Positions 1 through 8,848 of a stretch of 64,000 nucleotides of DNA are shown here, one piece after another; position 1 is the stretch's first letter; every line of letters begins with the position of its first letter. The translations under genes and the position numbers were made by a program. Source of the stretch: JAUILA01 sp050289805 (GTDB lineage Bacteria; Bacteroidota; Bacteroidia; Cytophagales; Cyclobacteriaceae); NCBI GenBank assembly GCA_050289805.1, contig JBNKGL010000003.1, forward strand, positions 1 to 64,000, in the 5' to 3' direction. The notes below the pieces were generated by a model. The model ran no database searches. It had not been told where the DNA came from and worked only from the letters and a program-made list of their open reading frames with translations.

Positions 1-471
1 TATGATTCATGTGCGTATACCTGTTCCAATTCCTTAATTGAACTACGTGTTGGAGGTTAATGAACCTATGGCACGGCTCTTCAATTGGAACCCATAGCTA
101 ATCCCTACGGGATATGGTTCATGTGCGTATCCCTGGTCCAATTCCTTTGTTGAACTACGTGTCGGAGATTAATGAACCCTATGGCACGGTTGCTACCCAT
201 AGCCAAGCCCTGCGGGATATGATTCATGTGCGTATACCTGTTCCAATTCCTTAATTGAACTACGTGTTGGAGGTTAATGAACCTATGGCACGGCCCTATT
301 CTATCATCTTCAATTACTACCCATAGCCAATCTCTACGGGATAAGATTTATATGCTTATCCCTGTTCCATTTCATTTGTTGCACTGCTCGTTTGAGGTTA
401 ATGAACCGTACCTATGGCACGGCGAAATTTCATGATTCCCATTTGCTACCCATAGCCAATCCCTACGGGAT
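1..471. repeat. Array of four imperfect ~105-130 bp direct repeats
   Basis: Four head-to-tail units are visible at about 1-112, 113-217, 218-341 and 342-471. Each carries a conserved block near ACTACGTGTTGGAGGTTAA, then CCTATGGCACGG, a variable stretch, then CCCATAGCCAATCCCTACGGG. CTATGG and CCATAG inside each unit can pair (66-71 with 92-97 in unit 1), so every unit can fold into a hairpin. Positions 1-77 and 218-294 are identical, which implies recent duplication of a two-unit block. No open frame spans it. The layout resembles extragenic repeats of the REP type, but no transposase is in the window; this is inference. Confidence 0.85.
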
Positions 472-515
472 AATCAAACTATAAACGTATTTGCAAATTC
501 AATGTTGATTTGATC

Positions 516-539
516 AAAAAAAGAGTCCCGGAGGGACTC
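516..539 (-). terminator. Rho-independent terminator of the lpxB operon
   Basis: GAGTCCC (523-529) and GGGACTC (533-539) form a perfect 7-bp stem with a 3-nt loop. Read on the minus strand it is followed by a run of seven T. It lies about 55 nt beyond the lpxB stop. Confidence 0.8.
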
Positions 540-542
540 AAT

Positions 543-588
543 ATGGGTAGCAAATCATTGATTTGTTTTAGATTGTGCCGTAGGTACA
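543..588 (-). repeat. Inverted partial copy of the repeat unit
   Basis: Read on the minus strand this segment starts GTACCTACGGCAC and ends GATTTGCTACCCAT. It matches the right half of repeat unit 4 (about 409-455) in the opposite orientation, with the middle diverged. It lies between the lpxB stop and the lpxB terminator, so it would be transcribed in the lpxB mRNA 3' end. Confidence 0.7.
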
Positions 589-593
589 AAATA

Positions 594-1685
594 TCATTCG
601 ATAAGATAGCCGTATATCAACCTGGCCGCATTATCAGATGCCCGGCCTACATCGAGGGTTTCGTGGATTGAATCATAGGCCGAAATCATTGTACGCCGAT
701 AAGCATCATCATTCATCAGTCTGGATAATTCAGAATCAAGATTCTTCAAATTCATTGCGTCCTGCAGCAACTCAATGACCACCTGCTTATTGGCAATAAG
801 ATTAACCAGGGAAATGAACGGGGTCTTCACCAGCCTGCTTCCGATCGCATAGGTTACAGGGCTTGCCCTGTAAATTACAACCTGTGGAACTTTGATCAAT
901 GCCGTTTCAAGGGTGGCTGTACCGCTCGTGACTACCGCGGCCCTGGATTGTTTTAAAAGATCATACGTATGGCCCGGAAATGCCTGGACATTTTCCAGTG
1001 ACAAAATCTCATCATACATTCCGGGGTCCAGATTATCTACGGTTGCAAGACGAAATGACCATTCAGGGTGTGCCTGGGCCAGCTGTATCATCAGGGGAAG
1101 CATATATTTCAGTTCCTGCTTTCGGCTGCCCGGTAATAAAGCGACCTGGAGATCCTCGATTCCGGAAGTTGAAAATGAATGGTCTTTTACCGCATCCAGC
1201 ACCGGATTTCCAACATAATCCACATCCCATTCAAATCGCTTAAAAAATTCCTTTTCAAAGGGCAGGATCACAAACATGCGATCGACGATACGTTTAAGTT
1301 TCCAGGCCCTGCCCTGGTTCCATGCCCAAACTTTTGGTGAAATATAATAATGGATAGGAATGCCTTTGCCTTGTAGTCGTGTCGCCAGCTTCATGTTAAA
1401 GCCACCATAGTCGATCAGAATTACAACATCCGGCTCTAACCTCAGAATCTCGTTTTCAGTAAGTTTCAGGTTTTTGCGGATCGTGCGGAGATTTTGCAAA
1501 ACCTCTACAATACCCATAAAGGCCATTTCCCGATAATGAATAAAGACCTCCATCCCTGCATTTTCCATCTGGTCACCACCAATTCCAAAAAAAGAAGCAT
1601 TGGTATCCAGTTTTAGTATGGAACGAATAAGATTCGAGCCATGCAGGTCTCCAGATCTTTCCCCGGCTATGAGAAAATACCTCAT
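594..1685 (-). CDS. lpxB: Lipid-A-disaccharide synthase
   Basis: LpxB (GT19) joins UDP-2,3-diacylglucosamine to lipid X to make the lipid A disaccharide, at the inner face of the inner membrane. The 363-aa length fits the family. The N-terminal signature GERSGDLHG is at residues 8-16, YYISPKVWAW near 115-125, and LLPGSRKQE near 184, where the nucleotide-sugar half begins. The ATG overlaps the stop of the upstream QueD-like gene as ATGA (1682-1685), so translation is probably coupled. A terminator at 516-539 closes the operon. Assignment is secure from motifs and length. Confidence 0.95.
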   Translation of the reverse strand: MRYFLIAGERSGDLHGSNLIRSILKLDTNASFFGIGGDQMENAGMEVFIHYREMAFMGIVEVLQNLRTIRKNLKLTENEILRLEPDVVILIDYGGFNMKLATRLQGKGIPIHYYISPKVWAWNQGRAWKLKRIVDRMFVILPFEKEFFKRFEWDVDYVGNPVLDAVKDHSFSTSGIEDLQVALLPGSRKQELKYMLPLMIQLAQAHPEWSFRLATVDNLDPGMYDEILSLENVQAFPGHTYDLLKQSRAAVVTSGTATLETALIKVPQVVIYRASPVTYAIGSRLVKTPFISLVNLIANKQVVIELLQDAMNLKNLDSELSRLMNDDAYRRTMISAYDSIHETLDVGRASDNAARLIYGYLIE

Positions 1686-2101
1686 TCGCCGTAATATTCT
1701 ACGAAATTGCGCGGCGTTTCGTACAGCTTTACACAGTGTAAACGTGCATCAGGTGCTATTTCGGGAAGCGTTCGATTTAAAATCTTCCAAATCTCCATAA
1801 CAAGATTTTCGGTGGATGCCATTTTATCCTGCATAAACGGAACATCAAGATTCAGATTTTTATGATCAAGTTTATCTGTAACCTCAACCCGGATTAATTT
1901 ACTGAGTTTCTTCAGGTCTACTACAAATCCTGTATCAGGATCCGGGGTGCCCTTGACCGTTACGATCAGGTTAAAGTTATGCCCATGCCAGTTTTCATTC
2001 GCACACGGACCGAAAACTTCCTGATTTTTCTCCTTGCTCCATGCAGGGTTATACAGCTTATGAGCTGCATTAAAATGTTCTTCCCGGCTTACGTAAATCA
2101 T
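1682..2101 (-). CDS. 6-carboxytetrahydropterin synthase / 6-pyruvoyl-tetrahydropterin synthase family (QueD-like)
   Basis: A T-fold enzyme that acts on 7,8-dihydroneopterin triphosphate, in queuosine precursor or pterin synthesis. From the start chosen here (139 aa) the zinc ligands are H14, H39 and H41 (HFNAAH and WHGHN), the catalytic Cys is C33 in FGPCANEN, and STENL and the final Glu motif YETPRNF are present. A reading frame runs up to 2131, but a -7 promoter box at 2120-2127 lies inside that extension, so the start at 2101 is preferred. Whether it makes the queuosine precursor or tetrahydrobiopterin cannot be told from sequence; no other que gene is nearby. Confidence 0.88.
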   Translation of the reverse strand: MIYVSREEHFNAAHKLYNPAWSKEKNQEVFGPCANENWHGHNFNLIVTVKGTPDPDTGFVVDLKKLSKLIRVEVTDKLDHKNLNLDVPFMQDKMASTENLVMEIWKILNRTLPEIAPDARLHCVKLYETPRNFVEYYGE

Positions 2102-2119
2102 AACCTCTTGATTTCGGTG

Positions 2120-2127
2120 CAAATATA
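2120..2127 (-). promoter_or_regulatory. Bacteroidota -7 box for the queD-like/lpxB operon
   Basis: On the minus strand the sequence reads TATATTTG, a perfect TAnnTTTG box, 18 nt before the chosen ATG. A TTG lies 22 nt upstream, longer than the usual 19, so the -33 element is weak. Confidence 0.5.
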
Positions 2128-2215
2128 ACAATGCCTCCCCTATATTTTACAATATGCACGTGATGGATTAAATAGTCAAAAAGGATCGCATCTGTCTTTC
2201 ACCGGGGCTAGCCGG

Positions 2216-2249
2216 AAAAAACTAAGGTCTGCCGATTACGACAGACCTT
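2216..2249 (-). terminator. Terminator after the S8 protease operon
   Basis: AAGGTCTG (2224-2231) pairs with CAGACCTT (2242-2249). On the minus strand the stem is followed by AGTTTTTT. It sits about 60 nt after the stop of the 2311-3012 gene. Confidence 0.75.
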
Positions 2250-2310
2250 TTGCAGTGTTGGAAGAGGGATTGACACAAAATGTACACCAATGCCTCAACA
2301 AATTGAATCT

Positions 2311-3012
2311 TTAATTAACTTCTTCCTCATCAAGTTTTTCAAGGAGAAGAACAAAATCATATTCATTTTTTACATTATAGCGCGCTTTCTTAGCGATGGA
2401 CCTTGCCGGCATTTCGTATTCACCAAGGGATTCAAAAATAGCGTTTTTGGACCCTTTCGCCTCCGTCATGTTTCCATCGGGAAGAACAAGAATTAAGGAC
2501 TCACTGGATATAAATTTTTCTATTTCCTTGTTGGTGCCGTAGTCACTTACCACATTCTTGATAAAATCAGTACGGTATTTTCTAATAAGCATGTGCTTTC
2601 CTTCGTAAAGTACTTCATAGAAACCACTGCCTCCATTTATATTCAATGAAGATGAATGCTTGAATAAGCGATTAATCTGTTCCGTTCCATCATCATAGAA
2701 ATTCATCGTGAAAACAGGATACAGCTTTGGATCAAGAATCATGGTGGATCCATCTTTGAAAATCTGTAACTGATCCTGGTAGGAGTCGTATTTTACAAGT
2801 GCAGCATCATATTTCTTACCATCGATATCAGTTATAGTTCCTGTCTTCCAGTCTTTGTACAAATATGGGGATCCCTCCGTTGTTTGGTACTTTTGCTCCA
2901 TGATGACGCTATTGGCAGTTCCCTTCAATGTCTGGATTTGTGTAAACCCGGAAGAGGCAGCCAATAATATCAGCGTAGTAAGAAGTAATCCTTTTTTAAG
3001 CATTAAACTCAT
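2311..3012 (-). CDS. Exported protein of unknown function
   Basis: A 233-aa protein with a clear signal peptide (hydrophobic residues about 7-24, then TQIQTLKG). The start at M4 is an alternative. The mature part is soluble, rich in charged and aromatic residues, with no motif I recognise. It starts 5 nt after the stop of the S8 protease and shares its terminator, so the two are one transcript. It may be a partner or periplasmic companion of the protease; that is inference from position only. Confidence 0.75.
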   Translation of the reverse strand: MSLMLKKGLLLTTLILLAASSGFTQIQTLKGTANSVIMEQKYQTTEGSPYLYKDWKTGTITDIDGKKYDAALVKYDSYQDQLQIFKDGSTMILDPKLYPVFTMNFYDDGTEQINRLFKHSSSLNINGGSGFYEVLYEGKHMLIRKYRTDFIKNVVSDYGTNKEIEKFISSESLILVLPDGNMTEAKGSKNAIFESLGEYEMPARSIAKKARYNVKNEYDFVLLLEKLDEEEVN

Positions 3013-3017
3013 GATCT

Positions 3018-6000
3018 TTATTTAATTATTTTTCTAATAAATACACCGCGGTCACTTTCTATCCTTAACCAATACATTCCGGAGGGCAAGAATTTCATCG
3101 GTACCACAAAGGTATTATTTTCACTTTTAATTTCATCATAATATATCGACCGTCCATGTAAATCCATCAATACCAGCCTACTAGGTATCGAAGCTTCCGG
3201 CCATTGAATAGTCAGGTCATCTTCCACCGGTACCGGATATACATAAATCTGATCCAATAGTGTTTTGTCAGTTATTACATCTTCAATACCTGTGACCTCA
3301 ACCGTAACCGAATCTGATATGCTGTTACAGCCTTCATTGAATGTAACTACAAAGAAATCTCCTCCCAGGTTCCCGATTTGATAAATTCGTGCGGTTTCAC
3401 CTTCCAAAAGTTCATCATTAACAAACCATTGATACGCTGTACCCGCCTTTTCACTTACCAACTGATCATTATTCTGAATAACCTTATTATTATTCAATGC
3501 CGGATTAGCGAGCATCGTTACTGACTTTGTAACAGATTCTACATTCCCCCCATTTGCGATAGTAAGGGTAACATTAAACGGACCTTCCGAAGTGAACTGA
3601 TTATATCCATTTTCCCCCGTTGAAAGGTTCCCATCACCAAAATCCCAGGAATAGCCGCTTATAGTTCCGGAACTCCGGTTTTCCAGGTAGGTCATCCCAT
3701 CTATACAATTGTACAGAACATCAAAATCAGCGAAAAGGACATCATTACATTCTTGCGACAACCAACCAACGGCATTGGTCGTGGTGCTGTTTAATCCAAT
3801 ACTTACCTTGGCTTCTCCTGAATAATTGACATGATCAATAACGAGGTTATTGAAACAAAATTTCTCATATGTATCAACAGAGATGGTAGCTATTTCATTC
3901 GCTATGGAGGATAGAATGCTTACCGGATTTGCCGAAGAACTGCTGATACTCCAGAAATTACTGATACTTAAAACATTCCCTGCACCCACTTTTAATTGGG
4001 CTCCGGGATCCAGAAAAAGTGAATCAATACGACTGCTGTTGAGTACGTCAATTACACCTTTTCCTTCAAGCCTCTGAATTGAACCATTACTTATATCAAC
4101 CAGCAAGGTACCGCCAGGATTAATGAATGTACCTCCAAAGTCAATTCCTGAATATTTCATCAGGGCTTCATTGGTATCCATAAAAGACAATTGAGCATTT
4201 TCTGCGGAGAAGTTTAGACTGCTTCCACCAAGTTCAAAAAGAGATAATCCGCTAATATTTGCCCCGGATAGGTTGAGTGATTTTCCATTGGATCCGGAAG
4301 TGACCAATTCTTTGATCTCACCCAACACCCCTGAAAGGGAAAGATTTCCACGGTTAAGCTGTACACGATTTACATCAAGAAAATCAGAAACGGACCAATT
4401 TCCATTGGCTGCATCAAAATACAGGTTAAGATCCGGAAGTGCATTTGCCCCTAAATCAAATAATCCATTTCCACGCACAGAAAATGTTCCGGCTGAGGAT
4501 AGTGAAAATGAATCAGAGCTTACGACAAGATCACTATTGCTCCGAAGTGTATGATTGTTCAATGCCAACCCATTATTCCCTTTATCCAGCCACGTAAAAG
4601 AAAAAACTTCAACATTTCCGCTCAGGGAAATGAATTGATTGTTTCCACTGAAGGAATTTTCATCTACCACCACCCGATCCGTTGAGACAGGCACTGTATT
4701 AGCAGCAATTCCACCACTGGATAATGACCAGTTCGCGCCATTGCTCCATTCCCCATCGTCACCAATCCAGTAAAGAGTACGACGGTCACCATCTGCGAAA
4801 TCAGCAGTTTGTGTGATCAATAATGAAAATGCCTGTTGCCCATTCTTTAGTGTATTCTTGTGGGATACCACAACCCGGTATCTGCGTGGTTCGGGATTGA
4901 ACAGTTCAATTTTTTCTACATTATCCCTGAAATTGTCTCCGCGTTGTGCCGCTCTTCCAGGATTCTCAGGAGCCAGGATATAAGGCATGGCCTCATTCCC
5001 TGCATCATCTACCAGCCTGATATCCAGGTCATTCACAAGTTTGAGATCTGTGGGATCAAGTTCCGCAGGTGAAGGCGTGCCCTCAGGATCTGTCCAGGCA
5101 ATGGTAACCGTAACCTTGGTGCCTGGAACAGGATGAATCGCTACCTCATAGGTGCCGCCTTCTGCCAATACGCGCTCCTGCATGAATACATTTAGATTGT
5201 CTCTGTCCAGGATATGTTTAGCAGCCCCGGCAGCATTTAACAGGCCCCAGCCGTGCCTGTAGTCAGGTCCGTCTGAATTTGTCGCCTTATTCGCTGTATG
5301 TATGATCAATGCTTTCAGCGTGGCTGATCGCATAAAATTGTTCGTTTCCTGTTTATACAGTTGTTGAAGTAATGCCAGAGATCCGGTTACATTCGGTGCT
5401 GACATACTGGTCCCGCTCAACGATCCATATGCTTCGTCAGAAGTGGAAATGGGTGAGATTAAACTTACACCCACCCCGACGATATCCGGCTTGATCCTGC
5501 CATCATCCGTAGGGCCCCAACTGCTGAACGAGCTGATCTGCACATCCTGTGGGCCTGTGTATCCATTCGGAATTTTCTCCACAGCCCCAACGGTAAGAAT
5601 ATTTTTAGCATTACCCCAGGTACCGATAATATCATAGGGTCCATCCGGCGGCCTCGAGCCGTCACCTACATCAGTCCTGTCATTTCCGGCAGATTTTACG
5701 ATCAGATAATAGGGCGCATTGAAAGCCAGCCTATCCATATCCCGTGATTTAGCATCGTAAAGTCCAAATCTATAATCTTCATTCGGGCTGATAGAGGCAT
5801 TGCCATTCCACTCCCAGCTGCCATTATTAAAATCCCATCCGAGTGAAAGACCATAGGAGTGATTACTGAGGAGCAAACCGGTTTGGTCAGGCTTTGCCCT
5901 TCCGGTCATTTCCGCAACGTCATTACTTGCTGTATAGAGCAATGCGCGTGCCTCGGGTGCCATTCCCTGCGCTACAGGATTAATACCTGCCGCAATGATA

Positions 6001-6479
6001 GTACCGGTAACATGTGTCGCGTGATTGTCAATTTCACCGGCAGCTTCCTGTGTAAGAACTCGATTCCCAAATTCCTGGTGTGTTTGTTTTACACCAAATA
6101 CCTCCCAAACACCCACATTCATTCCGGTGCCGCGGAGGTTTACACCCAGACCGCCTCCCTGGCGTAGTTTATCCACACCTACCGTTTTGGCTGCGTCAAG
6201 GTTAAATGTTTTTATATAAACAGGGTTTCCCCAGTCATCGATGTGATCTATGAAATAAGATACTCCTTCGGTTGATATATATGATCTGGGAACTTTGTTG
6301 CGCTCAATATATTCAAGCACCTGCTGCTCTTCCTTTATAAAGAGTTCTTCGCGTTCTGACTTAAGCCCCGCAAGTTCAGCGGACTTCTGATCATTGGACT
6401 GTTGACTCAACAGGGTTCCCGGCAGTACTACCAGGAATAAACTAAGAAATGTAAGAATGATGTGGTTCGTATTCCTCAT
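3018..6479 (-). CDS. Secreted S8 (subtilisin-like) protease with PKD domain and type IX secretion sorting domain; catalytic Asp replaced by Glu
   Basis: A 1153-aa multidomain protein: signal peptide 1-25, S8 domain about 115-420, a P-domain-like beta region about 440-560, a long region of beta repeats, a PKD domain (YSWDFGDG) near 950, and a C-terminal T9SS sorting domain starting YVYPVPVEDDLTIQW and ending VFIRKIIK. It should cross the outer membrane by the type IX system. H153 (NHATH), oxyanion N266 (SAGN) and S358 (GTSMSAP) are present. The Asp position, normally VGVWD in this family, reads VGVWEVFG with Glu at 126. The codon is GAG, so this is not a misread of the frame. Activity may be reduced or altered. 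It is first in an operon with the gene at 2311-3012. Confidence 0.92.
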   Translation of the reverse strand: MRNTNHIILTFLSLFLVVLPGTLLSQQSNDQKSAELAGLKSEREELFIKEEQQVLEYIERNKVPRSYISTEGVSYFIDHIDDWGNPVYIKTFNLDAAKTVGVDKLRQGGGLGVNLRGTGMNVGVWEVFGVKQTHQEFGNRVLTQEAAGEIDNHATHVTGTIIAAGINPVAQGMAPEARALLYTASNDVAEMTGRAKPDQTGLLLSNHSYGLSLGWDFNNGSWEWNGNASISPNEDYRFGLYDAKSRDMDRLAFNAPYYLIVKSAGNDRTDVGDGSRPPDGPYDIIGTWGNAKNILTVGAVEKIPNGYTGPQDVQISSFSSWGPTDDGRIKPDIVGVGVSLISPISTSDEAYGSLSGTSMSAPNVTGSLALLQQLYKQETNNFMRSATLKALIIHTANKATNSDGPDYRHGWGLLNAAGAAKHILDRDNLNVFMQERVLAEGGTYEVAIHPVPGTKVTVTIAWTDPEGTPSPAELDPTDLKLVNDLDIRLVDDAGNEAMPYILAPENPGRAAQRGDNFRDNVEKIELFNPEPRRYRVVVSHKNTLKNGQQAFSLLITQTADFADGDRRTLYWIGDDGEWSNGANWSLSSGGIAANTVPVSTDRVVVDENSFSGNNQFISLSGNVEVFSFTWLDKGNNGLALNNHTLRSNSDLVVSSDSFSLSSAGTFSVRGNGLFDLGANALPDLNLYFDAANGNWSVSDFLDVNRVQLNRGNLSLSGVLGEIKELVTSGSNGKSLNLSGANISGLSLFELGGSSLNFSAENAQLSFMDTNEALMKYSGIDFGGTFINPGGTLLVDISNGSIQRLEGKGVIDVLNSSRIDSLFLDPGAQLKVGAGNVLSISNFWSISSSSANPVSILSSIANEIATISVDTYEKFCFNNLVIDHVNYSGEAKVSIGLNSTTTNAVGWLSQECNDVLFADFDVLYNCIDGMTYLENRSSGTISGYSWDFGDGNLSTGENGYNQFTSEGPFNVTLTIANGGNVESVTKSVTMLANPALNNNKVIQNNDQLVSEKAGTAYQWFVNDELLEGETARIYQIGNLGGDFFVVTFNEGCNSISDSVTVEVTGIEDVITDKTLLDQIYVYPVPVEDDLTIQWPEASIPSRLVLMDLHGRSIYYDEIKSENNTFVVPMKFLPSGMYWLRIESDRGVFIRKIIK

Positions 6480-6560
6480 ACGTAAATATTTCAGCGGATA
6501 ACAATCGCAATGGTTTAATAACCCAAATTATACCATAAAGGTTGCATAAGGTTTAGCAAA

Positions 6561-6588
6561 AAAAAGGCGGACTTTCATCCGCCTTTTT
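6561..6588 (-). terminator. Terminator of the susCD operon (bidirectional)
   Basis: AAAAAGGCGGA (6561-6571) pairs with TCCGCCTTTTT (6578-6588) around a 6-nt loop. T runs follow on both strands. It separates the susCD operon from the S8 protease gene downstream. Confidence 0.85.
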
Positions 6589-6605
6589 CATTTGGTTCTG
6601 TAAAA

Positions 6606-7412
6606 TTATTTCGGAGAGAATGTATGCGTGTTATCATCATACGTCAGACCGTCAGAAACACGGACGACAGTATAATCAACAGCAAAACCACCGGTACAAG
6701 GATCATAGGAACCGCTACCAGCGACTACCCAACCTTCACCACCCATCTGGATAGTTTGTTCCGGCAATGTAACTCCTCCTGACGCATCAAACTCGTATTG
6801 AGCAACACCTCCAAAATCCCAGAAGTTGTCGATTTCAACAGTGTTATCATCAATTTGTGTGAATGTTACATCATAGATGCCATAACCAGGCTCATTACAA
6901 TCATAATCACCGATAAAGTTGGCAATATCGTAAGTACACTCCTTACGTGTATTGATTGTAAGAGCAGAATAGTTACTCAACTCTACTCCATCACTTGCCC
7001 CCGTGAGGGTAACTGAGATCGATTGCGACTCATCTGTTCCGAAGTTGTAGGTAAGTACTTCGTAATCGATGTAAGCAAAGAACTCTCCTGCTGGAATAGT
7101 TACCGAGTTTCCACTTGTCACCTTGTTATAGTGAACGCCTTCAATAGCTGAACCACCGAATTCGAAGTTCACTGTTACAGGCGCAGACAGGGCTGCTGAG
7201 GCCAGGTTCACCCGTAGTCGAACTGGTGTACCAACGCCATCAGGCTGCTGGGCATAAGCTCTTGTAATCGTTGATCCTGCAGCTGTGGTAGCTTCCTGGA
7301 TCTCCACATAAGAACCTTCCCAAACGATATCCGTACCTGGATCATCAAAACAGCCTGTGAGGACCATTGAGAACCCAAGCAGAATTGCTAAATATAAATT
7401 AAGTCTTTTCAT
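6606..7412 (-). CDS. SusCD-associated lipoprotein with Calx-beta/DUF4843-like domain
   Basis: A 268-aa lipoprotein: lipobox MVLTGC, then acidic residues CFDDPGTD. Residues about 60-155 look like a Calx-beta-type immunoglobulin-like fold (VTVNFEFGGSAIEGVHYN and SVTIPAGEFFAYIDYEV). The C-terminal half is beta-rich with paired Cys. It is the last gene of the susC-susD operon, 12 nt after susD, where surface ligand-binding lipoproteins of the SusE/SusF type usually sit. It probably binds the imported substrate at the cell surface; the ligand is unknown. Confidence 0.75.
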   Translation of the reverse strand: MKRLNLYLAILLGFSMVLTGCFDDPGTDIVWEGSYVEIQEATTAAGSTITRAYAQQPDGVGTPVRLRVNLASAALSAPVTVNFEFGGSAIEGVHYNKVTSGNSVTIPAGEFFAYIDYEVLTYNFGTDESQSISVTLTGASDGVELSNYSALTINTRKECTYDIANFIGDYDCNEPGYGIYDVTFTQIDDNTVEIDNFWDFGGVAQYEFDASGGVTLPEQTIQMGGEGWVVAGSGSYDPCTGGFAVDYTVVRVSDGLTYDDNTHTFSPK

Positions 7413-7424
7413 AATTTCTAAATT

Positions 7425-8840
7425 TTAGTATCCAGGATTCTGCTGTAACGACTCATTCAGTACTACCTCGCCAATCGGAATTCGTGCCAACATTCTGAAG
7501 TCAGAATAATCCAACTGTCCAAAGGATGTCTGAGGCTTCGGAATATCCATTCCAAGGCGTTTCAGATCGAACCAGCGATGACCTTCAAAGGCCAACTCCA
7601 CACGACGCTCATTCATAATGAGATCTGTAAGTGCAGCTCCGCTGGCAGTTGTTGGACCTAAGTCACGAGCTGCACGCAACTCATTGATGGTAGTCCGGGC
7701 ACCCGGCTCATTTCCAGATCTGGCTTTACCTTCTGCAGAGATAAGGTACATTTCAGAAATTCTGATCACAGGGATATTCTCACGGTAATCACCTTTCTCA
7801 CCTCTCCATTTCAGGTTTTCCCAGTTGCTGCTGTAATCAACCCAAAGGTCTGCACGGATATCACCCGCTTCAATAGAGTTGATTAGGTCATCACTACCTC
7901 CAACCGCAAACTGTCCGCCAGTAGCATTATAATCTACATCGTGCTGCGCAGTAACAGAATTCATGGAGTTGTTTACACCATCAACCGTTGACCAGTCAAC
8001 CAGTGAAATATCAAACTCGAGGATTGATTCACCATGCGTTGCTGATCCCCATGCGGCAAGATATTCATCACCACTTAGAAGGTCTATTGTAGATTCAGCA
8101 ATCACCTGATCAGCATAATTAGCCGCATCGCTGTAACGTCCTGCATACAAATATACTCGGGCCAGCAACGCTTTAGCTGCAGACCTCGATACACGAGCCG
8201 GAAAACCGGAAGTACTTGTTTCTGCAGGCAGCAAATTAATGGCGGATAATAAATCCTGCTCAATCTGTGCATAAACCGCGGTGTTAGTGGCACGCTCACG
8301 GAAATCGGCATCGCTCAGACCAATAGTAGGTGTCGTGCGAAGGATAACCGAAAGGTTAAAACCATTCACTTCCTGACCCGGCTCATATCCATAAGCCTTC
8401 GAAAGATCATGATAAAGCAATGCTCGCAGGAATAATGCCTGGCCAAGAATTGAATTCTTTTCAGCATCCGTTCCATCTTCTAGTTCCGGAACACCGGCAA
8501 TCACAACATTTGCTTCATTAATCGCTGTGTATCGACCCCAGATATCAACATGGGATCCAACAGAGTTAACGACCTCTCCTGTGTAACGACCCGTATTGTT
8601 AGCAATTACCAGGTTGTCTGATAACGCTTCAGCATCAAGAATCATGGACTGACCATAGTAGCCAAATTCATGCATTCTTCTATATACGGAGGACAAGACT
8701 GCATCATACCCGCTCAATTCCGATAACGCAATTGCCGGCGTAATAGAATCTTTGGGCTCTACGTTTATCTGGTCCTCACATGCTGCCAGCATTGAGCCGG
8801 CCAGCATAATTGTGAATATTCTCTTATATATTTTCATCAT
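7425..8840 (-). CDS. SusD/RagB family outer-membrane substrate-binding lipoprotein
   Basis: A 471-aa protein with lipobox MLAAC (Cys near residue 21), the N-terminal SusD signature NVEPKDSITPAIALSEL, TPR-like helices (ALLARVYLYAGRYSDAANYADQVI), and the typical end with MNERRVELAFEGHRWFDLKRLG. It lies 8 nt after susC and forms the lid of the SusC channel at the cell surface. No glycoside hydrolase or sulfatase is nearby, so the substrate cannot be named. Confidence 0.95.
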   Translation of the reverse strand: MMKIYKRIFTIMLAGSMLAACEDQINVEPKDSITPAIALSELSGYDAVLSSVYRRMHEFGYYGQSMILDAEALSDNLVIANNTGRYTGEVVNSVGSHVDIWGRYTAINEANVVIAGVPELEDGTDAEKNSILGQALFLRALLYHDLSKAYGYEPGQEVNGFNLSVILRTTPTIGLSDADFRERATNTAVYAQIEQDLLSAINLLPAETSTSGFPARVSRSAAKALLARVYLYAGRYSDAANYADQVIAESTIDLLSGDEYLAAWGSATHGESILEFDISLVDWSTVDGVNNSMNSVTAQHDVDYNATGGQFAVGGSDDLINSIEAGDIRADLWVDYSSNWENLKWRGEKGDYRENIPVIRISEMYLISAEGKARSGNEPGARTTINELRAARDLGPTTASGAALTDLIMNERRVELAFEGHRWFDLKRLGMDIPKPQTSFGQLDYSDFRMLARIPIGEVVLNESLQQNPGY

Positions 8841-8848
8841 CCTTCTGT

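Noticed and set aside
1..471. Possible CRISPR array
   Set aside because: Units are over 100 bp, spacing is irregular, and the parts between conserved blocks are not uniform spacers. No cas gene is near.
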